Source: Pedobacter ghigonis
GTDB taxonomy: Bacteria; Bacteroidota; Bacteroidia; Sphingobacteriales; Sphingobacteriaceae
Assembly: GCF_903166585.1 (NCBI RefSeq)
Contig: NZ_CAESCM010000021.1
Span: forward strand, 33,215-97,214
DNA: 64,000 bases
Direction of reading: 5' to 3'
In this document: piece by piece, positions 1-7,347 of the stretch
How the letters are laid out: every line of letters begins with the position of its first letter
How positions within the stretch are numbered: position 1 is the first letter of the stretch
The notes under the pieces: model-generated
Databases searched by the model: none
Told to the model about the DNA's origin: nothing
The model's input: only the letters and a program-made list of their open reading frames with translations
Made by a program: the position numbers and the translations under genes

Positions 1-294
1 TTTGTTCGCTTTTGTGAAGCCTAAAAATAGGTAAAATAATTATATTTAAGTTGATTTAATGCCAGTGTTAGTGGTTTTGCTTAGTGTATTTTTTACAATT
101 ATGTGTGGTTTTTGTAAGGTGCAATAAAAATTATATTCTGTTGGCTGGTTTTTAGAATCAGATAAACCAAATTTTTGGGATGCAGGGGTGTTTGAAAAAA
201 ATAATTTTTACCAAAAAAAAAGCTTGTTGCTTTATAATTTGCTTAACTACTGATCTTTATAGCATAAATTATTTTACCAAATATTGTTTCTCTC
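1..294. other. AT-rich region upstream of serC
   Basis: This 294-base stretch before serC is strongly AT-rich and holds no convincing open reading frame. It probably contains the serC promoter, but I see no clean TAnnTTTG box, only a near match around 235-241 (ATAATTTG). Confidence 0.4.
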
Positions 295-1392
295 ATGGAT
301 AAAAAACACAATTTCGGCGCCGGTCCGTGCATATTGCCATCGGCTGTAATGGAACAAGCTGCCCAGGCTGTTATCAACTGGAACGGAATGGGATTGTCTA
401 TTTTGGAAGTTTCGCACCGCTCGCCCGAATTTGAGGAGGTGGTACTTAAAACACAGTTGCTGGTGCGCGAGTTGCTGTCGGTTCCCGATCACTATTCGGT
501 GCTTTTTTTACAGGGCGGGGCCAGTACGCAATTTGCCATGATTCCGATGAATTTTTTAAGTGAAGGGAAAAAGGCAGCTTATCTCGATACCGGTTATTTT
601 GCAATAAAAGCCATTAAAGAGGCTAAATTATTTGGTGAAGTTGATGTTGTAGCATCTTCGAAAGATAAAGACTATGCCTATATTCCAGATCACCCCAATG
701 TAGATGCCGGATCTGCCTACCTGCATTATACCTCAAACAATACGATTGAAGGAACAGAGATATTTAATTTTTCAGCCGCTGGCGTTCCGCTGGTATGCGA
801 TATGTCTTCAGATATTTTTTCGAGAAAGATTAATGTAAATGATTTCGATCTGATTTATGCAGGTGCGCAAAAGAACATGGGGCCGGCAGGCATGACTTTG
901 GTTATTGCTAAAAGCGAATTCCTCGATCGTGCAAAGAAAGAAGTTCCATCTATGCTCGACTACCGGGTATTTCGCGATAACATGAGCATGTACAATACAC
1001 CTCCTGTATTTTCTATTTACGTGGCCATGCTTAATCTTTTATGGCTTAAAGATCAGGGTGGGGTAAGCGGAATAGAACTTAGAAATATAGAGAAAGCCAA
1101 ATTACTATATGCTGAAATAGACCGGAATCCGCTTTTTTACGGTACTGCACAGGTTGCACACCGCTCGCGGATGAACGTTACTTTTCAGGCAGTTGACAAG
1201 GATGCAGAAGGCGCATTTTTAAAATTTGCTGCAGAAAAAGGCATCGTGGGGATAAAAGGTTACCGTACTGTTGGTGGCTTCCGTGCATCGCTTTATAATG
1301 CGCTTCCCTTATCAAGTGTATCTGTATTGGTAGAAGCTATGGTCAGTTTCGAAAAAATATATAGTGATAAAACAGTTCTTGAACTCGAATAA
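295..1392 (+). CDS. serC: Phosphoserine aminotransferase
   Basis: A PLP-dependent class V aminotransferase that converts 3-phosphohydroxypyruvate and glutamate to O-phosphoserine and 2-oxoglutarate, the second step of serine synthesis in the cytosol. The protein has 365 residues, the usual length. It opens with the family signature NFGAGPCILP, has QGGASTQF near residue 73 for phosphate binding, and carries the PLP lysine in AGAQKNMGPAGM at about K193. The ATG start is the first possible one and gives the family N-terminus directly. A DUF1015 gene follows after 12 bases, as in many Bacteroidota, so the two are probably cotranscribed. A serA gene, often found in the same cluster, is not present here. 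The family assignment is very secure. Confidence 0.96.
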   Translation: MDKKHNFGAGPCILPSAVMEQAAQAVINWNGMGLSILEVSHRSPEFEEVVLKTQLLVRELLSVPDHYSVLFLQGGASTQFAMIPMNFLSEGKKAAYLDTGYFAIKAIKEAKLFGEVDVVASSKDKDYAYIPDHPNVDAGSAYLHYTSNNTIEGTEIFNFSAAGVPLVCDMSSDIFSRKINVNDFDLIYAGAQKNMGPAGMTLVIAKSEFLDRAKKEVPSMLDYRVFRDNMSMYNTPPVFSIYVAMLNLLWLKDQGGVSGIELRNIEKAKLLYAEIDRNPLFYGTAQVAHRSRMNVTFQAVDKDAEGAFLKFAAEKGIVGIKGYRTVGGFRASLYNALPLSSVSVLVEAMVSFEKIYSDKTVLELE

Positions 1393-1404
1393 ATCTATAA
1401 AAAG

Positions 1405-2526
1405 ATGATAAAAATTTCTCCTTTAAAGGCATTAAGGCCAGGGAAAGGCATTTTTGATCTGATGATCTCTGACCAGGTAAATGGTAAGGGACATAAAAAT
1501 GAAAAACTTTCTTTTGAAGATATCATTAATTTGTTTGGATGTGCTTTGGACGATCAACCGGCCATTTATGTTTATGAAGTTCGTGGCGATGCTGGTGTAA
1601 TGCGCGGTGTTTGGGCCACTATTGATCTTTCTGAAACGGCAGCAGAAGCGATTAAGCGTCACGAAGAAACTGTATCATCGAAAGTTGAATCACTGAAAGC
1701 CGACAGGAGAAGTAAAACCACCGAAAAGTCGCCCATATTATTGGTGCATAAAAAAGATAAAGCCTTAGATGCATTGATTGATTATGTGGTGCGCACGCGC
1801 AAACCGCTGGCTACCGAGTGGTCGCAAATGGGACATTTTCTTTATCAGGTACTGGAAGAAGAGGTGATTGAAAAATTTGTGCAACAGTTTAAAGCAATTG
1901 AAGCCGTTTACCTGGCCGATGGCCATCACAGGCTGGAGGCCGCCTGTTCACTTCAAAAAAATATTCCACAGCAAATCAGCTCGCTCTTTGTTTCTGCCGA
2001 TGTAATTTCGATAGCGCCTTTCCACAGGATTGTTTCTGCTACTGATATTTCCTGGCCTATACTGATGGAAAAGCTGGGCCAGTATTATTACATTTCAAAA
2101 ATCCCCAACAATAAACCTTATAAACCCGATCAGAAAAACAGGCTGGGACTTTGTTTTCAGGGAGAGTGGTATCAGCTCGATTTAAATAAAGCCTGGGATA
2201 CGCTGTCTGCCAAACCCGATACAGTGATTTTGCAGGATATGATTCTTTCGGAAGTCTTGGGGATACACCAGCCTAAGGAAGATGAGCGGTTAACTTGTTT
2301 TCCGGATTGCAAATGGCCACAGTTTCTCAGCGAACTGAGCAATGATAACCGCTCAATTGGTTTTTCTCTTTTTGCCATGACGCCCGATGCTTTTATTGCA
2401 GCAGCAGAAAGAGCTGAGTTTTTGCCACCTAAATCTACCTGGATCGCCCCTAAAGTTCCACAGGGCTTTATGGCAAGCAGTCCGGTAGCCATTACCGCAA
2501 AAGGCGAACAGTTACGGATGAATTAA
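1405..2526 (+). CDS. DUF1015 family protein
   Basis: A 373-residue cytosolic protein of the DUF1015 family. It shows the family's hallmark segment YLADGHHRLEAA at about residues 169-180, a conserved His-His-Arg cluster, and the N-terminal pattern I-x-P-L-K-A-L-R-P. Other members are often a little longer (around 410 residues), so this is a compact version. The biochemical role of the family is not established. Its constant linkage to serC and serA in Bacteroidota, seen here as a 12-base gap after serC, suggests a role in serine or phosphohydroxypyruvate metabolism, but that is inference from context. The ATG at 1405 follows an AAAG purine stretch. Confidence 0.85.
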   Translation: MIKISPLKALRPGKGIFDLMISDQVNGKGHKNEKLSFEDIINLFGCALDDQPAIYVYEVRGDAGVMRGVWATIDLSETAAEAIKRHEETVSSKVESLKADRRSKTTEKSPILLVHKKDKALDALIDYVVRTRKPLATEWSQMGHFLYQVLEEEVIEKFVQQFKAIEAVYLADGHHRLEAACSLQKNIPQQISSLFVSADVISIAPFHRIVSATDISWPILMEKLGQYYYISKIPNNKPYKPDQKNRLGLCFQGEWYQLDLNKAWDTLSAKPDTVILQDMILSEVLGIHQPKEDERLTCFPDCKWPQFLSELSNDNRSIGFSLFAMTPDAFIAAAERAEFLPPKSTWIAPKVPQGFMASSPVAITAKGEQLRMN

Positions 2527-2539
2527 TAAAAGAAATACA

Positions 2540-2635
2540 ATGTTCGATCTCGATTTAGAAAGTATAGGACAAGTAACGGCCACAGTGCTAATTGTTGGCT
2601 TTTTTGTAGTGGCCTGGTATAAAAGGCGGTATTAA
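2540..2635 (+). CDS. Possible 31-residue single-pass membrane micro-protein
   Basis: A short reading frame starts 13 bases after the DUF1015 stop. It encodes an acidic N-terminus (MFDLDLESIG), one hydrophobic span of about 15 residues (TVLIVGFFVVAWY) and a positive tail (KRRY). That layout matches a single transmembrane helix with the N-terminus outside or a tail anchor by the positive-inside rule. There is only a weak purine-rich stretch upstream. I do not recognise a family. The close spacing to the upstream operon and the coherent topology argue for a real gene, but no homology evidence is available. Confidence 0.4.
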   Translation: MFDLDLESIGQVTATVLIVGFFVVAWYKRRY

Positions 2636-2642
2636 GGAATCC

Positions 2643-3056
2643 AAAATTTTTCCCGCAAATTACGCAGATTGAAACGCAGAGCTTAAAATGATAAAAGGTT
2701 TAAGATATATAATGCATTTAATCAGCTTTAAATTTATAATATCTGCGGCATCCTCTTAAATCAGCGGGAGATTATGAGTTGAAATTTTTCCCGCAAATTA
2801 CGCAGATTGAAACGCAGAGCTAAAAAATAATAAAAGGTTTAACATATATAATGCATTTAATAGGCTTTAAATTTATAATATCTGCGGTATCACCTTAAAG
2901 CAGTGGGAGATGATAAGTTGAAATTTTTCCACAAAGCACGCAGATTGGAGCGTAGAGTTGCAAGTAGGTTGATGAAAGCTGATTTTTCAATGTATTTAAT
3001 AAATTGTGCTATTAATAAAATCTGCGGGAAATTATAAACCAAAATTTTTCCCGTAA
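2643..3056. repeat. Degenerate tandem repeat of ~138 bp, CGCAGAT/ATCTGCG type
   Basis: Three copies and a fourth fragment begin at about 2644, 2782, 2921 and 3042, each opening with AAATTTTTCC. Copies one and two are nearly identical; the third is shorter and more diverged. Within each copy an ACGCAGAT motif is matched about 90 bases later by ATCTGCGG, so each unit can form a long-range hairpin. The whole 566-base gap between the micro-ORF and the next gene is made of this material plus AT-rich flank. Similar CGCAGAT/ATCTGCG fragments occur at 58373-58760. Confidence 0.75.
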
Positions 3057-3201
3057 ATCTCATATTCTTGTATAATGCATTAACCAAGCCTATTATATTT
3101 CAATTCAGGTTAAAAATGTATCAATGCGGTTGAAATTTGGTAGCGGATGAATTGATTACCACTAAAATTTATACTTTTGGTTTTCTAATCATACTCTTTT
3201 T

Positions 3202-3993
3202 ATGAAATTACTTTTTAGATTTTGTGTAGCGGGCCTATTAACTGCTTCATCAATTGCAGCCAGTGCACAAACCGTTACACTCGATTACTTTTTTAACCGT
3301 GAAACCCGTAAAGATAAACAGGGAAAAGAAATCCGTTTTCACTACCTGTGGAGCGAGCGCGCAAGCAGTGGTTTCTCTATTTTGGGCAATACTTTTAAGA
3401 AAGAGGGCTTTAAACTAGACTCGCTGGAAACCGCACCTACAGCAGCAAATTTAAAAGGAAGTGATGTTTATTTAATTGTCGATCCTGACAGGCCAAAAGA
3501 AAACCCAAAACCAAATTATATAGAAGCCGAGCACATCAAGGCCATTGCTACCTGGGTAAAACAGGGCGGGGTATTGGTGATGTTTGCTAACGATAGCGCC
3601 AATGTAGAACTAACGCACTTTAATAAGCTGGCCAATACATTTGGAATACATTTTAGCAATGAGATGCAAAACCATGTAATTGATGATGCACATTTTGAAG
3701 ATGGTGCTATTGTAACCAAAAACAACCCGGTATTTAAAACTGCTTCAAAAATTTTCATGAAAGATGTATGTGCTATCGAAACCAAAGGCGCTGCCAAACC
3801 GATATTAAAAAATGGTACCGGTGCTACCGTTATTGCTGCTGCAAAATATGGTAAGGGCAATGTAGTGGCCATCGCCGATCCATGGTTGTACGATGAATAC
3901 GTAAATGGCCGTTTGCCTAAAGAGATGGGCTTCGAAAACGATAAGGCAGCAGCTGATCTGGTTAAATGGTTAAAAACCCTGGCCAAAAAATAA
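3202..3993 (+). CDS. Secreted DUF4350-type protein (GH88/GH105-associated domain)
   Basis: A 263-residue exported protein. Residues 1-22 form a signal peptide ending in ASAQ. The mature part (TVTLDYFFNRETRKDKQG, then RFHYLWSERASSGFSILG) resembles the extra domain that accompanies Bacteroidota unsaturated rhamnogalacturonyl hydrolases of GH88/GH105. It has a glutamine-amidotransferase-like alpha/beta fold, with DVYLIVDPDRPKENPKPNY and a GGVLVMFANDS strand-turn. Here it stands alone, with no hydrolase domain and no pectin genes nearby. The assignment rests on remembered sequence similarity, so the family is likely and the function is open. Its 3' end meets the convergent DUF1543 gene with no gap. 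Confidence 0.7.
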   Translation: MKLLFRFCVAGLLTASSIAASAQTVTLDYFFNRETRKDKQGKEIRFHYLWSERASSGFSILGNTFKKEGFKLDSLETAPTAANLKGSDVYLIVDPDRPKENPKPNYIEAEHIKAIATWVKQGGVLVMFANDSANVELTHFNKLANTFGIHFSNEMQNHVIDDAHFEDGAIVTKNNPVFKTASKIFMKDVCAIETKGAAKPILKNGTGATVIAAAKYGKGNVVAIADPWLYDEYVNGRLPKEMGFENDKAAADLVKWLKTLAKK

Positions 3994-4569
3994 TTAAAGT
4001 TTATCCAGCTTAAAATAACCTAAATGAATCTCATCTTCTGGTAAGCCGGTTGATTCGGTAATTTCTATCTGGTATTTTTTCCTGGCCTCCTTACTCAATA
4101 TATCTTCTATTTTATAGATATCATCAACGTCAATTCCATATTTTTCATCAATATGCGAATTGGCACCTTTGATGGAGTTCGTTTTAAAAAATAAAGTCCT
4201 TTTGGCTTCCTGTATGGCTTGTGCCCGCTCATCGTGTACCGATAGTACAATGTAATGCTGTTCGTAAAGCAAGCCTGATTGATATCCGCCAAGGTTGATG
4301 AAAAAGAGTTTCTTTGTACCGGTGGATGTTTCGTTACTGCGCGGCACTACTTTAATCCGGTATCCATCCACATAATTTACTTCGCGCCAACCATCCAGAT
4401 GGATGCTGCTGCCGGCTTCGGGCCAGAAAGCTTTTATATCCGGTATCAATTCCTTTAAACTGTGTGCTATCCCAAAAAAATAATCATGTTGCTCTACATT
4501 TCTTTTAGGGGCTTTCGATCCCAGTAAAATCATAAACAATTTGGGTGGTGTTAGTCCTTTTTCCTCCAT
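3994..4569 (-). CDS. DUF1543 domain-containing protein
   Basis: A 191-residue cytosolic protein. The N-terminal segment PKLFMILLGSKAPKRNVEQHDYFFGI matches the DUF1543 pattern (LF-M-LLG-K-x-R-N-x-E-Q-H-D-x-FF-I), and a second related half follows from about residue 100. The function of the family is unknown. The frame can be extended to a TTG at 4608, but the ATG at 4569 brings the domain right to the N-terminus and is preferred. No clear ribosome binding site precedes it. The gene is convergent with the preceding one: its stop is adjacent to that gene's stop. Confidence 0.8.
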   Translation of the reverse strand: MEEKGLTPPKLFMILLGSKAPKRNVEQHDYFFGIAHSLKELIPDIKAFWPEAGSSIHLDGWREVNYVDGYRIKVVPRSNETSTGTKKLFFINLGGYQSGLLYEQHYIVLSVHDERAQAIQEAKRTLFFKTNSIKGANSHIDEKYGIDVDDIYKIEDILSKEARKKYQIEITESTGLPEDEIHLGYFKLDKL

Positions 4570-4714
4570 TTTGTTGTCAAACGTATTGATGTCCGATAAA
4601 ACTAACAAGATTTGTTACGATTGGTTTCTGAAAAGAAATAAGATTGGCAATTTTCCCTGAGCTAAAACAATTTTAGCTTTTAAAGATTATAAGGTTTACA
4701 AATCACATTAATTA

Positions 4715-6430
4715 ATGGGTAAGGGAAAATTAAATAAGCGGGTTGCTATCATTGGTGGCGGACCAAGTGCGCTTTTTATGTATAAAAGACTTATAGAATC
4801 GAAAAGGAAAAACCTGCAAATCGATATTTTTGAGCGAAAGGATACTTTGGGAGCTGGTATGCCTTATAGTGCCGAAGGAGCAAACAACGAGCACATTACC
4901 AATGTTTCCGATAACGAAATTCCGGTTATTTTTAATTCCATAGCAGACTGGGTTAAAACCGCACCAAAACCTTTGTTGAAAAAGTTTAATATCAGCCCTG
5001 AAAATTTTAATGAATATAAAGTGCTGCCACGGTTATTTTTCGGTGAATACCTGAAAGCACAATTTGAGCTATTAAAAAAATCTGCCACAAAAAAGGGGAT
5101 TATCACCAGGGTGCACCTCAATACCGTGGTTGAAGATGTGATCGACCATCCACGTAAAAAGGAGGTAGCTGTAAAACTGCAGGAAGGTGGCTGGCTTGAT
5201 TTTGATAGTTTAATTATTTGTACCGGCCACAGCTGGCCCAAAAAGTATGAAGGTAAAATCGAGGGGTATTTCGATTCGCCCTATCCTCCCAAAAAAATGT
5301 TGTTAAAGCTGAATCATCCTGTTGGCTTAATGGGTTCATCGCTAACTGCAATTGATGCTGTGCGGACACTGGCTAAAGCAAATGGTAAGTTTGTAGAAAA
5401 TAAAGAAGGAAAGCTCAGTTACCAGCTTAACGAGGATAGTGAAGGTTTTAAGCTCATTATGCATTCAAGAAATGGCTTGTTACCTGCTATCCGGTTTCAT
5501 TTAGAAGACCCGCATTTAGGTAAAGACGAAACCTTGCCGAAAACAGAAATTCAGAAACATATTAAAGCAAATGGGGGCTTTGTAAGCCTTGACTTTTTAT
5601 TTGAGGAGAATTTTAAAGCCAGGTTCATTAAAGAAGATCCAGATTTTTACAAAAAAATAAAGGATTTAACGCTGGAGGAGTTTGTCGAAAAGATGATGGC
5701 TTACCGGGAAAAAAAAGAACCTTTTGAGCTTTTTAAACAAGAATATATAGAAGCCGAAAAGTCCATCCGTAAAAAGGAATCGGTTTATTGGAAAGAAGCA
5801 TTGGCCATTTTAAGCTTTACGATGAATTATCCTGCCAAATATTTATCAGCCGAAGATATGGAGCGATTGCAAAAAGTATTAATGCCCTTAATATCTATTG
5901 TTATTGCATTTGTTCCTCAAAGCTCATGCAGGATGCTGTTTGCCTTGCACGATGCAGGGATTTTAGATATTGTTGAAGTTGGCGACGACAGTGAAGTTAA
6001 ACCGCTTAAAAAAGGAGGGGTCAATTATCATTATTACAACAGCCAGAATAAAAAGGTTGTAAGTCATTTTAAAACATTTGTTGATTGCGTTGGGCAGCCC
6101 CACCTTTCTGTTCATGATTTTCCTTTTAAAAGTTTGGTTAAAGGGGGTAAAATCAGTCAGGCCAGGCTTGCTTTTAAATCAGCAGACATGGGTCAGAAAG
6201 CTAAGGCTACTGTTAATAAACAAGTGACGGTAATTGACGGCGAATACTATTTAAACGTACCGGGCATTACCATAAACGATCATTTTCAGCTGGTTGATAA
6301 GAAAGGGAATAACTGCGATAGAATCTATCTGATGGCTGTTCCATACATGGGAGGCTATAATCCGGATTATTCGGGACTCGATTTTTGTGAAGCTGCCTCA
6401 ACAGTTGTTGCCCAGCAAATTTTAGTTTGA
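4715..6430 (+). CDS. FAD/NAD(P)-binding protein
   Basis: A 571-residue soluble flavoprotein. A dinucleotide-binding motif lies at the N-terminus (VAIIGGGPSALFMYKRL), followed by an acidic strand end and a GAGMPYS segment typical of the FAD-NAD(P)-binding family (Pfam 13454 type). A second nucleotide-type segment LIICTGHSWPKKYEG follows at about residue 170, and the C-terminus (PYMGGYNPDYSGLDFCEAA) resembles the closing part of amine-oxidase-like folds. The substrate is unknown. No clear partner gene is adjacent: the next unit, the PUL, starts 917 bases downstream. The ATG start is supported by the motif position. Confidence 0.75.
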   Translation: MGKGKLNKRVAIIGGGPSALFMYKRLIESKRKNLQIDIFERKDTLGAGMPYSAEGANNEHITNVSDNEIPVIFNSIADWVKTAPKPLLKKFNISPENFNEYKVLPRLFFGEYLKAQFELLKKSATKKGIITRVHLNTVVEDVIDHPRKKEVAVKLQEGGWLDFDSLIICTGHSWPKKYEGKIEGYFDSPYPPKKMLLKLNHPVGLMGSSLTAIDAVRTLAKANGKFVENKEGKLSYQLNEDSEGFKLIMHSRNGLLPAIRFHLEDPHLGKDETLPKTEIQKHIKANGGFVSLDFLFEENFKARFIKEDPDFYKKIKDLTLEEFVEKMMAYREKKEPFELFKQEYIEAEKSIRKKESVYWKEALAILSFTMNYPAKYLSAEDMERLQKVLMPLISIVIAFVPQSSCRMLFALHDAGILDIVEVGDDSEVKPLKKGGVNYHYYNSQNKKVVSHFKTFVDCVGQPHLSVHDFPFKSLVKGGKISQARLAFKSADMGQKAKATVNKQVTVIDGEYYLNVPGITINDHFQLVDKKGNNCDRIYLMAVPYMGGYNPDYSGLDFCEAASTVVAQQILV

Positions 6431-6577
6431 AATATTTGATGATTTTGGCTTAAAATGTAGTGCTAAGTATACCTGATTTTAAGTACTATGTGTATTCTGT
6501 TTTTCTGTGTTTAATTGTTTAGTATATTGATTATTAGTGTGTTAATTGTTGTTTTGCTTGGTTTGTGCTGCTAAAAA

Positions 6578-6589
6578 CAAACGTTTGCG
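6578..6589. promoter_or_regulatory. LacI-type operator, PUL copy 1
   Basis: The 12-mer CAAACGTTTGCG contains the palindrome AAACGTTT with GCG on one side, the form expected for a LacI/GalR-family operator with a central CG step. Identical 12-mers occur at 6843 and 26469, both in upstream regions of the same PUL. Confidence 0.65.
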
Positions 6590-6842
6590 CTTAAATTGTG
6601 TATAAATTATTTCACATCACTTTTTTATCCTGATTCGGACGATAGTCAATGATCTAAAAATTAGCCTATTATCGTTCTCTTTTTAATCTTTGATCGCCAA
6701 ATTATATTGTCATTCTAACGTTTATTGTTTTTTGCCATTCGCTAAAGGAATATCTCTTTAAAAATCGATAAGAATTGTTAGTTATTATTTAAGTGCTAAA
6801 GCTTTTATGTTGCTTTAGTTTGTTTTAAAGGCATTTATTAGG

Positions 6843-6854
6843 CAAACGTTTGCG
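6843..6854. promoter_or_regulatory. LacI-type operator, PUL copy 2
   Basis: Second exact copy of CAAACGTTTGCG, here within GGCAAACGTTTGCGTTAA, 265 bases after the first. The pair could support DNA looping by a tetrameric LacI-family regulator. No lacI-family gene is in the window. Confidence 0.65.
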
Positions 6855-7094
6855 TTAAGAAAAAAGAAAAACGAACTTTCTTAATCTATATCTTGCATTA
6901 ACAAAAACATAACGAGCCAAATATTTTATTAGTACAACCAGCTAATAATGTTTCTTGCTAACCACTTGAAACAACATTAGCGAAAACAACGATATAACCT
7001 CTACCGGGGAATAACAGCAAACAAACAATAACTAATGGTTCTTGTTGCAAATTTTTTTGCAGCAAGGATTAACAATTAATCCTAATTAAACTCT

Positions 7095-7136
7095 ATGATC
7101 AAAAACTTTACACTTTGTCTCCAGGTATTCTTTTAA
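7095..7136 (+). CDS. Leader micro-ORF, first copy (13 codons)
   Basis: ATG-initiated frame encoding MIKNFTLCLQVFF and a stop, in the leader of the first SusC gene. The second copy 122 bases downstream encodes a clearly related start (MFKNFTLCRQAF). The surrounding bases are also duplicated: AATCCTAA or ATCCTAAC precedes each. It could be a translated leader peptide or the relic of a duplicated signal sequence. Translation is unproven. Confidence 0.3.
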   Translation: MIKNFTLCLQVFF

Positions 7137-7216
7137 GAAAATAACAAACAACCAAAGGTTTTTAACACATCTTTTTGTAGTTAAGAATTATAACTAATCA
7201 TCCTAACTCCCATACC

Positions 7217-7300
7217 ATGTTCAAAAATTTTACGCTTTGTCGACAGGCATTCTTGTGCCCAAAATTTTCTGCCAGTAATTATCAGTTACCGGTCTTTTAG
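7217..7300 (+). CDS. Leader micro-ORF, second copy (27 codons)
   Basis: ATG-initiated frame starting MFKNFTLCRQAFLCPKFSAS and ending in a TAG 47 bases before the SusC start. It is the longer member of the duplicated pair. Its composition (cysteines, phenylalanines, a basic residue near the start) resembles the N-terminus of some SusC precursors, so it may be a leftover signal-sequence segment cut off from the receptor by a stop codon. A regulatory leader peptide is the alternative. Confidence 0.35.
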   Translation: MFKNFTLCRQAFLCPKFSASNYQLPVF

Positions 7301-7347
7301 CAATTGCATTTTCATTTAATACTAAAAATTTAATAAAAACTATTCAA

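Larger units (their letters stand above)
6431..7347. other. Long PUL promoter and leader region
   Basis: A 917-base AT-rich stretch between the flavoprotein and the first SusC. It contains two LacI-type operators (6578 and 6843) and two copies of a duplicated leader segment, each with a micro-ORF (7095 and 7217). No larger gene is seen on either strand. The transcription start of the PUL probably lies downstream of the 6843 operator, which would leave a 5' untranslated leader of about 400 bases. Confidence 0.6.

Noticed and set aside
3516..3986. 156-codon open frame on the minus strand
   Set aside because: It is antisense to the DUF4350-type gene and has no recognisable domain; typical shadow frame.
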